A DNA stretch of 64,000 bases from Tropicimonas isoalkanivorans (GCF_900112335.1 NZ_FOLG01000007.1:1-64000), one strand, 5' to 3'. Counted from the first letter of the stretch, positions 39,517 to 48,283 are shown. The notes: generated by a model from the sequence alone, not told the origin. Translations and numbers: made by a program.

Positions 39517-39827
39517 GGTCACGGATCGGCAGACATTCGCCATCGAAACCCGCGTCCCATCGGCTGCGGCGGTCCGACCTGATGGTCGCCGAGCCGATGG
39601 GGCCGGCGTTCCAGGCCCAGCCCCGTCGCGCCTCTATATGTGCCCGACTCGCCGGAATCGAACTGCCCGTTGCTTCAGCAACCGCCGTCTGCACGGCGAG
39701 AGCCTGACCAAATTCTTGGCATTCTCGACGAATTTCCTAAATTGCCAAGCTCCCACGTCTAATAACATAGAATTATTTCGCGGCGTTGTTACTTTCACTT
39801 ACATCAACTCTGGTGACGAGATCGACG
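39517..39827. other. Intergenic region before module B
   Basis: The first 200 nt are GC-rich with no supported gene. The last 110 nt are markedly AT-rich and hold the probable promoter of module B, including an inverted repeat CTTGGCA (39715-39721) and TGCCAAG (39743-39749). No clear -35/-10 pair was assigned. Confidence 0.5.
39715..39749. promoter_or_regulatory. Inverted repeat in the module B promoter region
   Basis: CTTGGCA and TGCCAAG form a perfect 7-bp inverted repeat with 28 nt between arm starts, in AT-rich DNA 79 nt before the first module B start. It could be an operator for one of the two LysR proteins or for an unlinked regulator. Confidence 0.35.
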
Positions 39828-40742
39828 ATGCGAGAGCCGGGACACTATCCATACGCGCCCTACACTGGTCGGCCGAAAATCACGTGGCCGGGCGGCAACC
39901 GCCTCGCGTTCTGGGTCGGTGCAAACATCGAGTTTTATGAGTGGGCTCCGCCGCCATCGAATACCCGGTCGGTGTGGTATCAGCCGGAACCCGACATCAC
40001 GAACTACTCCCACCGCGATTATGGCAACCGGGTCGCGTTTGACCGAATGGCGGATGTCATGGCCGACCACGGCGTGCGCGGCAGCGTTTCGCTGAACGTC
40101 GCGCTCTGTGACCATCTGCCTGGCATTATCGACCGTTGCTGCGAGCTGGAGTGGGAACTGTTCTCGCACGGAATCTACAACACCCGGTACCTCTACGACA
40201 TGACGGAGGACCAGCAGCGCGAGGTCATCCGCGACGCCCGCGACACCATCAAGCGGGCCTCGGGGCAAACACTCGATGGCTGGCTGTCGCCTGCGGTTTC
40301 CAACATCGAAACCACCCAGCACGTCCTGGCCGAAGAGGGGATCAAGTACACGCTCGATCTGATGCACGACGATCAGCCGACGCCGCTCAACGTTCGCGCG
40401 GGAAAGCTCATTTCGATACCCTATGCCATCGAATTGAACGACGTTCCTTTCTTTAACTTCCGCGGGCTGTCCACCTCCGAATACGTCACGGCCTGCAAGG
40501 CCCAGTGCGACCAGCTGCTGGAAGAGGGCGAGGAAAGCGGCACGGTAATGTGCTTGCCTCTGCATCCCTACGTCATCGCCCAACCCCACCGGATCGAGGC
40601 CTTCTCCGAGATCCTCGACTATATCTGTTCCAAGTCCGGTGTCTGGCTCGCCACGGGACGCGAGATCGCGGACCATTTCTTAGATCACCACGAAGCGTCG
40701 TTCCGGGACTGGCTCGGCATGGATCGGGGAGCCACGGCATGA
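39828..40742 (+). CDS. PuuE/CE4-like hydrolase, module B, subunit type 1
   Basis: The 304-residue paralogue of 30715 has WVGANIEFYEW, WYQPEPDI, RDYGNRVAFDRMADVMADHG, the intact FSHGIYNTRYLYDM, SGQTLDGWLSPA and LHPYVIAQPHR. It belongs with allantoinase PuuE and cyclic imide hydrolases. The ATG at 39828 was chosen because the homology begins just after it; an ATG at 39786 would add 14 residues with no counterpart. The stop overlaps the type 2 gene (ATGA) as in module A. Confidence 0.86.
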   Translation: MREPGHYPYAPYTGRPKITWPGGNRLAFWVGANIEFYEWAPPPSNTRSVWYQPEPDITNYSHRDYGNRVAFDRMADVMADHGVRGSVSLNVALCDHLPGIIDRCCELEWELFSHGIYNTRYLYDMTEDQQREVIRDARDTIKRASGQTLDGWLSPAVSNIETTQHVLAEEGIKYTLDLMHDDQPTPLNVRAGKLISIPYAIELNDVPFFNFRGLSTSEYVTACKAQCDQLLEEGEESGTVMCLPLHPYVIAQPHRIEAFSEILDYICSKSGVWLATGREIADHFLDHHEASFRDWLGMDRGATA

Positions 40743-41668
40743 CGCTCGCCCGGACCTATCTCGACTACTCCAAGCGCAGGCCGGGTCTCGACCACGACCG
40801 CTTCGACTACCGCCGGCTTCTGCGCACCGACCTGCCTGCCACATGGCCCAATGGCAAGCTGCTCGCCCTGTCGATCTCGATCTATGTCGAATACTTCCCG
40901 ATGGACATGCCCCGCGAGCCAATCCTGCCCCCCGGCGGCATGCAACGGCCCGGCACGTCGTTCTGGGACTACACGCTGCGCGATTACGGAAACCGGGTTG
41001 CGATTTTCCGGTTGATGAAAGCGCTCGGCAGCGCCGGTATGCGCGCCACGGCCGCCTTCAATTCCGAGGCCGCGCGCCGCTATCCGATGCTCGTGGAGGA
41101 GGCAAAGGCCCGCGGGTGGGAAGTCGCCGCCTGCGGGGTGGATATGGGCCAGTTGCACTATGGCGACATGGACGAAGCCCGCGAACGCGCCTTGATCGAG
41201 CAGTCGCGCCAAGTGCTGTGCGACCTGTCGGGCCAGCCCGTGCACGGCTGGTATTCACCTGGAAACACACAATCCAAAAACACCCAGAGGCTCGTGACCG
41301 AAGCGGGCTTCGAATACCTCTCGGACTGGGCGAACGACGATCTGGCCTATTGGCTGACGAGCAGTGCGGGCCGGATCGTGTCCATGCCGCTCAATCTCGA
41401 ACTGTCGGACCGACGTTTTCTTTTCGAGCAGAACCAACCGCTCGACGAATGGGAGAGGCGGTCGATCATTGGCATCGCGTATCTTTGCCAGGAGGCCGAG
41501 AAACGCGGGATCAGGCAAACCTCGCTCAACCTCACGCCCTGGATCATTGCTCAACCCTATCGCATCGCGTCGCTCAAACGTGTTCTCGCCGCGATTGCGG
41601 CACGCGATGAAATCTGGGTCGCCACGACGGGCGAGATCGCCGCCGCATGGAAGGAATTCGGGGAATGA
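40739..41668 (+). CDS. PuuE/CE4-like hydrolase, module B, subunit type 2
   Basis: The 309-residue paralogue of 31641 has YVEYFPMDMP, RDYGNRVAIFRLMKALG, RATAAFNSE, GWYSPGNTQS and LTPWIIAQPYR. The CE4 SHG motif is again replaced, here ACGVDMGQLHY, so the loss is shared by both type 2 proteins and is not a chance mutation. Start and stop overlap the neighbouring genes by 4 nt each, tying its synthesis to the type 1 partner and the ATPase. Confidence 0.85.
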   Translation: MTLARTYLDYSKRRPGLDHDRFDYRRLLRTDLPATWPNGKLLALSISIYVEYFPMDMPREPILPPGGMQRPGTSFWDYTLRDYGNRVAIFRLMKALGSAGMRATAAFNSEAARRYPMLVEEAKARGWEVAACGVDMGQLHYGDMDEARERALIEQSRQVLCDLSGQPVHGWYSPGNTQSKNTQRLVTEAGFEYLSDWANDDLAYWLTSSAGRIVSMPLNLELSDRRFLFEQNQPLDEWERRSIIGIAYLCQEAEKRGIRQTSLNLTPWIIAQPYRIASLKRVLAAIAARDEIWVATTGEIAAAWKEFGE

Positions 41669-42483
41669 CCGCGATGACGAACCCTCAGACAGACACCGCC
41701 ACCCCAGCAACGCCGGACGTGCTCATATCGTCACGCCATCTGACCAAGATCTACCCCACCCGCGACGGTCGCGGGGTGCGGGCGCTCGACGACGTAAGTT
41801 TCGATGTGCGGGACGGCGAGTTCATCTCGATTGTCGGGCGCTCCGGCTGCGGCAAGTCCACATTGCTCAAGATCCTGTCGGGCCTGCTCGATCACACCCG
41901 AGGCGACATCACGCTGAACGGTCGGCCGATCGACGGTCCCGATCCGGACATCGGCGTCGTGTTCCAGTCGCCCACCCTTTTGCCATGGCTCACGATCACG
42001 CAGAATGTGCTGTTCCCCAACAAGATCCGCAGGAACATCACGCCGGCGGTGCGGGAACGGGCGCAAAGCCTGCTCGCGACTGTGGGGCTGGACGGCTTCG
42101 GCGACCGTTATCCGAAAGAACTGTCGGGCGGGATGCAGCAGCGTGCGGGGATCGTCAGGGCCCTGGTGCAGGATCCCGAACTCTTGCTCATGGACGAACC
42201 CTTCGGCGCCCTCGACGCGATGACGCGCGAGCAGATGAACCTCGAAGTCCTGCGCATCTGGGAGGAAAGCCGAAAGACGATCATTTTTGTCACCCACTCC
42301 ATCGTCGAAAGCGTCTTCCTGTCGGATCGCGTCTTCGTCATGACGCCGCGCCCTGGGCGCCTGGCAGAGGTCGTGGACATCGACCTGCCCCGGCCCCGGA
42401 CGCTCGACATGATCAACTCTGATGCTTTCGGGAGCTACTCAGGCTGGATCCGCAAGTTGCTCGAAGCAGAGGGAGATTTTTGA
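41665..42483 (+). CDS. ABC importer ATPase (taurine/nitrate/sulfonate type)
   Basis: The 272-residue ATPase of the SsuB/TauB/NrtD group has Walker A GRSGCGKST, Q-loop FQSPTLLPWLT, signature LSGGMQQRA, Walker B LLLMDEPFGALD and H-loop THSIVES. It supplies energy to the permease and binding protein encoded next. The ATG at 41665 overlaps the preceding stop; an upstream ATG at 41647 lies inside the hydrolase gene. Confidence 0.94.
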   Translation: MTAMTNPQTDTATPATPDVLISSRHLTKIYPTRDGRGVRALDDVSFDVRDGEFISIVGRSGCGKSTLLKILSGLLDHTRGDITLNGRPIDGPDPDIGVVFQSPTLLPWLTITQNVLFPNKIRRNITPAVRERAQSLLATVGLDGFGDRYPKELSGGMQQRAGIVRALVQDPELLLMDEPFGALDAMTREQMNLEVLRIWEESRKTIIFVTHSIVESVFLSDRVFVMTPRPGRLAEVVDIDLPRPRTLDMINSDAFGSYSGWIRKLLEAEGDF

Positions 42484-42485
42484 GG

Positions 42486-43307
42486 ATGACCGATATGAGC
42501 GCCATCGATGCCTCCATGCCCAAAGACCCGGAACTCAAGCTGACGACGCCGTCGCGCAGGCGCGAACGCGCCATGTCGTTTGGGATTCTGCTTTCGATCC
42601 TGCTGATATGGACCGGGTTGACAAACTTCGGCTCAATCCCGGCCTACGTCATCCCGCCGCCGCAGAGCGTTTTCCAGTGGCTGATCGAAGGGTTCCGCGT
42701 GCCGCTCTCCGACGCGTCGAGCCTGTGGTACCATACCGGCGTCACGATGTGGGAAGCCTTCCTTGGTTTCGTCGTCGGCTCGGCCCTTGGAATCGCGATG
42801 GGCTTCGCGCTGGCCCATTGGCCCGTGGCCGAACGGGTGCTCTATCCCTACGTCGTCGCATTTCAGGCCCTACCCAAGGTCGCCATCGCACCGTTGCTGG
42901 TGGTCTGGTTCGGCTTCGGGCTGGACGCCAAGGTACTGATCGTCGTGGTTATGACCTTTTTCCCGCTGCTGGTGAACTCGATCGCCGGCTACCACGCGGT
43001 CGAGGAGGAGCGGATCGAACTGGCGCGCGTCTGCAATGCCAGCGAATTGCAAATCTTCCGGCACATCATCCTGCCCAGTTCAATGCCCTTCATCTTTGCG
43101 GGGTTGCACATGGCCGCCGTCATCTCGCTCCTCGCCGCAATCGTCGGCGAATTCGTGGGCGCTAAGGCGGGGCTGGGGTTGCTGCTTCTGCAATACAACA
43201 ACTCGATGCAGATGGGCGGTGTTTTCGCCGTGCTGCTCATTCTTGGTGTTCTCGGCTTTTTGCTGAACTACGCGATGCAAAAGCTGGAAGCCTGGTTCAG
43301 CTACTGA
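42486..43307 (+). CDS. ABC importer permease (taurine/nitrate/sulfonate type)
   Basis: About 273 residues with six membrane spans and the SsuC/TauC-type core: ALPKVAIAPLLVVWFGFGLD, FFPLLVNSIAGY and the coupling motif RVCNASELQIFRHIILPSS. Possible starts are ATG at 42486, TTG at 42480 overlapping the ATPase stop, or ATG at 42495 after TGAGG. It is the membrane partner of the flanking ATPase and binding protein. Confidence 0.93.
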   Translation: MTDMSAIDASMPKDPELKLTTPSRRRERAMSFGILLSILLIWTGLTNFGSIPAYVIPPPQSVFQWLIEGFRVPLSDASSLWYHTGVTMWEAFLGFVVGSALGIAMGFALAHWPVAERVLYPYVVAFQALPKVAIAPLLVVWFGFGLDAKVLIVVVMTFFPLLVNSIAGYHAVEEERIELARVCNASELQIFRHIILPSSMPFIFAGLHMAAVISLLAAIVGEFVGAKAGLGLLLLQYNNSMQMGGVFAVLLILGVLGFLLNYAMQKLEAWFSY

Positions 43308-43367
43308 GCCCGAACCGGAGTGCTGCCGCGCGCTCCTTCACAAACATCACTGAAAACAGGGTCTAAA

Positions 43368-44423
43368 ATGGTAAAGCACACTCTAATTTCGCTGAGTCTT
43401 GCCGCAATCGGCGCGGCCTCTCCCCTCCTGGCTCAGGACACGGTCAACCTGATCTTCTCGCACCCCAACATGGCGCCGGGTGAAGAGGTCTTCATGTATG
43501 CGGTGCCCGAGAAAATGGGCTACTTCGCAGACGAAGGCATCACCGTGAATATGCAGGCCGCCTCGGGCGGGGCACAGGCCGCGCAAATCGTCATGAGCGG
43601 CGAGGGCGACCTGTCCACCACAATGGCCGAGGCCGTGCTGCAACTGCGCGAACAAGGCGCCGACCTGACCGCGATTTACGAACTCAAGCGCAACAACGGG
43701 TTCGCCGTTGGCATTCCGGCCGGCTCCGACATTTCTTCCCTCGAAGACCTTGTCGGCAAGACCATCGGCGTGCCTGTCGCCGGCGGCGGTCTGGCGATGA
43801 TCATCGACGAGAGCTTCCGCAAGGCCGGGCTGGAACCGACCTACACCCCCGTGGTCATCGGCTCGGGCGCCCCCGCGGCGGCTGCCATCGAGAACGGCCG
43901 CGTCGATGCCGCGGTCCTCTGGGACGCGGCCTTCGGCGTGGTGGAGAACCAGGGGGTCGAGTTCAAGTATCTCGATCTGGGCGTTCAGGACGAACTTGCC
44001 GGGATGTCCCTGGTTGCGAGCCAGGACTTCATCACCGAGAACCGCGATCTCGCGCTGGCCTACTGCCGCGCGATGACCAAGGGCCTGGTCTTTACCCTCG
44101 CCAACAAGGAGGCCGCCATCGACATCATGTTCGACGTCTTCCCCACCACCAAGCCCGCCGGCATCTCTGAGGAGGAGGCCGTTCCGGCTCAGGTCAACAT
44201 CCTCGACAAATGGCTGGCCTCGGCGCTCAAGAACCTGCCGGAGGGTCACGGCACCGGCGAAATTGACACCGCCCGGTGGACGGGCACGGCTGAGAAGTAT
44301 GTCGCTGCGGGCATTCTCTCATCAGACGAGACCGAGGGCGCCTACGACACCTCGTTTTTCCGGGAATGCAACGACTTCGATCATGAAGCCATTGTGACCC
44401 AGGCAGACGCCTACGAAGGCTGA
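43368..44423 (+). CDS. ABC importer substrate-binding protein (NMT1/SsuA-like)
   Basis: The 351-residue periplasmic binding protein has a Sec signal (LISLSLAAIGAASPLLAQ) and an NMT1/THI5-like fold: YAVPEKMGYFADEGITVNMQ, then MSGEGDLSTTMAEAV and LVGKTIGVPVAGGG. The ATG at 43368 follows ACAGGGTCTAAA; an upstream ATG at 43320 would precede the signal. It completes the three-gene importer and is followed by a strong hairpin. The ligand is unknown; the family binds pyrimidine precursors, nitrate, taurine and sulfonates. Confidence 0.92.
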   Translation: MVKHTLISLSLAAIGAASPLLAQDTVNLIFSHPNMAPGEEVFMYAVPEKMGYFADEGITVNMQAASGGAQAAQIVMSGEGDLSTTMAEAVLQLREQGADLTAIYELKRNNGFAVGIPAGSDISSLEDLVGKTIGVPVAGGGLAMIIDESFRKAGLEPTYTPVVIGSGAPAAAAIENGRVDAAVLWDAAFGVVENQGVEFKYLDLGVQDELAGMSLVASQDFITENRDLALAYCRAMTKGLVFTLANKEAAIDIMFDVFPTTKPAGISEEEAVPAQVNILDKWLASALKNLPEGHGTGEIDTARWTGTAEKYVAAGILSSDETEGAYDTSFFRECNDFDHEAIVTQADAYEG

Positions 44424-44432
44424 CACCGATCC

Positions 44433-44454
44433 GGTAGCGGCCCCGGCCGCTACC
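44433..44454 (+). terminator. Strong hairpin after the binding-protein gene
   Basis: GGTAGCGGCC and GGCCGCTACC form a perfect 10-bp stem with a 2-nt centre, 10 nt after the binding-protein stop and 26 nt before the amidase start. There is no T-run. Such hairpins often protect binding-protein mRNA or partly stop transcription, which would lower amidase expression relative to the binding protein. Confidence 0.55.
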
Positions 44455-44479
44455 CCCCATTCGTTCTCTCGGAAGACAT

Positions 44480-45793
44480 ATGACCCAGGCCATCGGCACA
44501 GCCACCGACACCATTGCCGCCATCCACGCCGGCACCTCGACCGTTGAAGCCTGGCATACCAGCTGTTTTGACCGGATCACGAAGCGAGAGCCGGAGGTCA
44601 GAGCATGGGCCTCGCTCCGTCAGGAAGGCGCCCTCTGCGAGGCCCGCGCGCTCGACCGCGCCAACCCGTCCACCAAGCCACTTGCCGGGATGCCTCTGGG
44701 TGTGAAGGACGTGATCCTAACCCGCGACCTCCCGACCGAATACAACTCACCTATCTACCAAGGCTTCGTCCCAAATATGGACGCGGCCTGTGTCGCCCTG
44801 CTTCGCGCAGCCGGCGCGATTCCAATCGGAAAGACCGAGACGGTCGAATTCGCGGCTGCCGTACGCCTCGCACCCACACACAACCCGCTGAACCTCGCCC
44901 ATACGCCGGGCGGTTCCTCCTCGGGATCGGCCGCAGCGGTTGCTGACGGGCATGTGCCCGTCGCGCTCGGCACACAGACCGGCGGCTCGGTCATCCGGCC
45001 CGCTTCGTTCTGCGGGATTTGCGCGATCAAGCCGACGTGGAGCAGGATCAGCCGCGAAGGCATCAAGATGTACGCCCCCTCGCTCGACACCTTGGGATGG
45101 TTCGCCCGCTCGGTCGACGACCTCTCCCTTGTCTACGACAGTCTCGTCCCCGACCCGGCCCTGCCGCTTGACGCCCCAGAGCCCGGCCAGCTGCGCATCG
45201 CCATCTGTCACACCCCTTTCCCGGACTGCGCCGACCTGGCCACTCGGCGCGGCCTCGCCCGCGTGGGCGCTCTGCTTGAAGCTTGCGGCGTCAGCGTGTC
45301 TACGCTCGATCTGCCCCCTGAGTTCGACGGGATCGACGATAGTGCGCGCGTGGTGATGCGGGCCGAGGGGCGCGCGGCCTTCCTGCCGGAGTACCGCACG
45401 GACTATGCCGATCTAAACGATCATTTCCGGGCGTTGGTCGAAAACGTCGAGGGGATCGGCGACGACGACCTGCGCCGCGCCTACGATCATGCCGCCCAGT
45501 GCCGAGCACGGTTCGACATGATTGCTTCAGACTACGATGCGGTGCTGACCTATTCCGTTCCGGGCGAAGCGCCGCGCGGACTCAGCAACAATGGGAGCGC
45601 GGCGTTCAATAGTCTCTGGACCCTGCTGCACGTTCCCTGCGTCACCGTTCCGGTGATGCAGGGGACCTCGGGCCTTCCTGTGGGGCTGACCGTCACCGGC
45701 CCCCGCTTTGCGGACAGAGCGGTGATGGCGGTCGCCCGTGTCGTCCACGCAGCCGTCGCGGCGGAAGAACGCGAAGCGATCGTCGCGCTCTGA
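44480..45793 (+). CDS. Amidase-signature hydrolase, module B
   Basis: A 437-residue paralogue of the amidase at 32569. The triad is K76 in GMPLGVKDVIL, the serines of PGGSSSGSAAAVADGH and the nucleophile in TQTGGSVIRPASFCG. Shared segments such as DTLGW(Y/F)ARS and SLWTLLHVPCV confirm a common origin. No leader is present, so it is cytosolic. It likely cleaves the linear amide made by the module B CE4-like pair. Confidence 0.92.
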   Translation: MTQAIGTATDTIAAIHAGTSTVEAWHTSCFDRITKREPEVRAWASLRQEGALCEARALDRANPSTKPLAGMPLGVKDVILTRDLPTEYNSPIYQGFVPNMDAACVALLRAAGAIPIGKTETVEFAAAVRLAPTHNPLNLAHTPGGSSSGSAAAVADGHVPVALGTQTGGSVIRPASFCGICAIKPTWSRISREGIKMYAPSLDTLGWFARSVDDLSLVYDSLVPDPALPLDAPEPGQLRIAICHTPFPDCADLATRRGLARVGALLEACGVSVSTLDLPPEFDGIDDSARVVMRAEGRAAFLPEYRTDYADLNDHFRALVENVEGIGDDDLRRAYDHAAQCRARFDMIASDYDAVLTYSVPGEAPRGLSNNGSAAFNSLWTLLHVPCVTVPVMQGTSGLPVGLTVTGPRFADRAVMAVARVVHAAVAAEEREAIVAL

Positions 45794-45901
45794 GAGATCT
45801 GGATTGGCCAGAAGGGGCGGTGCGGTGGGCACCTCAACCTGCGTTAACGTCCGGTCGAACCGGTCGACCTACGCACGGCGATCTTTGCTTGTCTTCGTGG
45901 C

Positions 45902-46843
45902 TCAACTGCCGTTGTCAAAAGGAAGAACCTGAATTCCATAACGCGCAGTCGCCGCGCCCGAGGCAAAGTCCTCCTTCAGAAATTCAACCAGCGCCAGCGC
46001 GCCCGTGGTGAGCGCCCGCTTTGCCGAAATCAGTCCGACCTCCACGAAGATGGGCGGCACGAATGGCCGCGCCACGATGCGCTCGTCTTCGACAACCTCG
46101 GACGAAAATGGGCTGATGATCGACACGCCCGCATCGGCGGCGACGAACCGTACGATCCCCTCCGGGGCGCCCGCCTCGAGCACCATGTCCCGCCGTACGG
46201 CCTGTTCGTCGAACACCGCATCAATCTCGAAACGGAGCGGCGTGCCACTCTCGAAGCTGATGAAGCGCAGGCCCTCGAAGTCGGTTGGTACGAGTTCGTA
46301 TTTTTCTGCCAGGGGATGCCCAACCGGCAGGATCGCCACCGCCGGTTCGCAAGCAAGCGTTACGACATCGGCTGACAGGATCGGAATGGGCAGGGACGTA
46401 ATGCCGATATCGCACAGGCCCATGGTCACGGCGTCGCCAATCTCGATCCTGCTCCGGGTTTCGAGCACGATGCTCATCTTGGGATGCGCCTTGGAGAAAC
46501 GGGCCAGAGGCTCCGGCAACAGATCGTTGGCGTAATGGGACATCGCCGCGATACGCACGACACCAGCCTCCTTCCGGCGGATCGCATCCGCCCGGCGCCC
46601 CAGTTCCTCCGTCCCGGAAAACATCCGTTCCACGTCGGCCATAAAGATCTTGGCGTCGTCCGTGGGCACTACCCCGCCCTGCTGGCGGTTGAACAGCGTG
46701 AAGCCGATGCTTTCGGTCAGGCTGGTGATGAGACGGCTGATCGCAGGCTGAGAGATTCCGAGGATCTGAGCCGCTTTTTTCATGCTGCCGTAGGTCATCA
46801 CCGCACGAAACGCTTCGATCTGTCGAATATGCAGTTTTCCCAA
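45902..46843 (-). CDS. LysR-family transcriptional regulator, module B
   Basis: About 313 residues. The helix-turn-helix (IRQIEAFRAVMTYGSMKKAA, ILGISQPAISRLI) closely resembles that of the LysR protein at 25844, and the effector domain follows. The TTG at 46843 was chosen because family similarity starts at GKLHIRQ and GAGAGA lies upstream; the frame is open further upstream to an ATG at 46933. It converges on the second amidase gene and follows the oxidoreductase gene. It is a likely regulator of module B. Confidence 0.88.
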   Translation of the reverse strand: MGKLHIRQIEAFRAVMTYGSMKKAAQILGISQPAISRLITSLTESIGFTLFNRQQGGVVPTDDAKIFMADVERMFSGTEELGRRADAIRRKEAGVVRIAAMSHYANDLLPEPLARFSKAHPKMSIVLETRSRIEIGDAVTMGLCDIGITSLPIPILSADVVTLACEPAVAILPVGHPLAEKYELVPTDFEGLRFISFESGTPLRFEIDAVFDEQAVRRDMVLEAGAPEGIVRFVAADAGVSIISPFSSEVVEDERIVARPFVPPIFVEVGLISAKRALTTGALALVEFLKEDFASGAATARYGIQVLPFDNGS

Positions 46844-46951
46844 TACGCTAGTCTCTCGCTGCTGCCCGCGTCGGCTCCGGTACTGGCGGACCCTACGCCG
46901 GGCCGGTCTGACTGCCAATATGTTGCGGTCCACGGCCCGGCCGGTTCATGA

Positions 46952-48085
46952 TCAGGCCGCGGCCTTCCGAAGCGACTGAATGCACGTCAAAAGTTCGTCA
47001 CGTCGATCGTGCACGTCCTCCGGACGCAGCACCTTGCAATCGAAGCCGAGCAGCTCCTGCATGGCACCGTGCGCTTTGTCGGTGAAGGTCACCGTGCCGT
47101 CGGCGGCCAGCGTTTCGATGCCGTCCGCCTTGCGCCCAACGTCGTAGATCGCTTCCGCATCGGCCATCGTCAGGCCGTTGGGAACGACCGGTTCCCAGCC
47201 GTTGGCGGTGAATCGGGCATCCATGCCTCCACCCAGACTCGCGGGGGAGCAGACATGCGTGATCACACTATCGCCCCGCAGCATCTTGACCGTGTTCTTA
47301 ACAACTGAAGTCGCAGCGAACCGGGGGCGCTGGTAGGGATAGCGTTTGCGGATCTTCGGCAGAAAATCTTCCTGGGCAATAATCTCGTCCGTGACGTCCG
47401 AACTGTTCCAGAACGCGCGGAAGTAGAACATGCGATCATCCAGATCCGACAAGTCCGAGGGCGAATGCATAAACCACGAATGGTAGTGATGCGAGATCAG
47501 CCTCACGTCCACTTCGCGGGTCGGCGCGCTCAGACGGTCCGCGACTTCGAGGCGCAGGGTCGAGCACAGGTTCTCGGTATTGCCGGACCCGCACGACGGA
47601 GCGAGACCCATACCCTTCAGCACCGGATTCACCACATCGGGCAACGATAGCTGGATCACCTCACCCGGAGAGCCCGCCGCTCGCCAAGCCTCCATGAACT
47701 TGATCGGGAAAGACAGGAGCAGCGGAAGGAACGGCCCGATGCGGGCCTCGAAATTGACCCGCTTCCAGGTCTCCTTCGGCACGGAGTTGGCAAGAGTGTA
47801 CCACGAAATGGGAATTGCCGCCTGAATTGAAACGTCGGGTGCGTATACTTCCAGAACCTCCTGGATCGCCCCGTCACGCGTCAGGTCGGTGACGACCGGG
47901 ATCACCTCGACGCTTTCAAGCCGCATCTTCTCGGCCAGCATCATGCAGTCGTTCGCCTCGGTGCGCATCTTTTCTTCAGCGATGTCGACGAGAACCAACC
48001 GGGTCACGTCGGGCTGAAAAATCATGGTGCGCGCAATTTCGAGCCCGACCACTCCGGCGCTGCCGAAGATTGCCACTGTTGCCAT
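46952..48085 (-). CDS. NAD-dependent malate/lactate-dehydrogenase-like protein
   Basis: The 377-residue protein starts MATVAIFGSAGVVGLEIART, a Rossmann glycine motif, followed by TRLVLVDI as in the malate/lactate dehydrogenase N-domain. The rest is less typical: AIPISWYTLANSVP, LPDVVNPVLKGMGLAPSCGS, ISHHYHSWFMH. The protein is longer than usual malate dehydrogenases and the classical catalytic motifs are not obvious, so substrate is open. AGGAGAATGAA precedes the ATG at 48085. An AT-rich palindromic region lies just upstream. Confidence 0.78.
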   Translation of the reverse strand: MATVAIFGSAGVVGLEIARTMIFQPDVTRLVLVDIAEEKMRTEANDCMMLAEKMRLESVEVIPVVTDLTRDGAIQEVLEVYAPDVSIQAAIPISWYTLANSVPKETWKRVNFEARIGPFLPLLLSFPIKFMEAWRAAGSPGEVIQLSLPDVVNPVLKGMGLAPSCGSGNTENLCSTLRLEVADRLSAPTREVDVRLISHHYHSWFMHSPSDLSDLDDRMFYFRAFWNSSDVTDEIIAQEDFLPKIRKRYPYQRPRFAATSVVKNTVKMLRGDSVITHVCSPASLGGGMDARFTANGWEPVVPNGLTMADAEAIYDVGRKADGIETLAADGTVTFTDKAHGAMQELLGFDCKVLRPEDVHDRRDELLTCIQSLRKAAA

Positions 48086-48148
48086 TTCATTCTCCTGTTG
48101 TCGCTTCGGGCGCGGCACACAGGGGACGCGCCAAAATTACAAAAATAC

Positions 48149-48183
48149 ACTTAATATACACATGACTTAAGTCAATATTAAGT
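48149..48183. promoter_or_regulatory. AT-rich palindromic operator upstream of the dehydrogenase-like gene
   Basis: Outer arms ACTTAATAT (48149-48157) and ATATTAAGT (48175-48183) flank a perfect 12-bp palindrome TGACTTAAGTCA (48163-48174). The site is 64-98 nt upstream of the start codon at 48085, in DNA far richer in A+T than its surroundings, so a promoter with bound regulator is likely. Confidence 0.55.
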
Positions 48184-48283
48184 TGTAAGCGGCCATACAA
48201 ACGCTCAGAGACCCGTCACAAAAACCGGGGTCCGTCTTTGGATTGGGCAGTTTGGGATGAGGTCGATGTGATGTCCGACTGGA

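Noticed and set aside
39640-39668. T-arm-like sequence on the minus strand (GGCAGTTCGATTCCGGC), suggesting a tRNA or an integration-site remnant
   Set aside because: Only 3 of 5 T-stem pairs form, and no matching acceptor, D or anticodon arms were found. The repeat of the fragment expected at the other end of an integrated element was not seen.
39576-39707. Reading frame with faint thiolase-like look (ARLAGIELPVASATAVC)
   Set aside because: Similarity is limited to a few common residues, with no catalytic context or continuation; more likely chance in GC-rich DNA.
45853-45870. Short inverted repeat GGTCGA and TCGACC between the second amidase and LysR genes
   Set aside because: A 6-bp arm in GC-rich DNA is expected by chance and it lies between convergent genes without a T-run.
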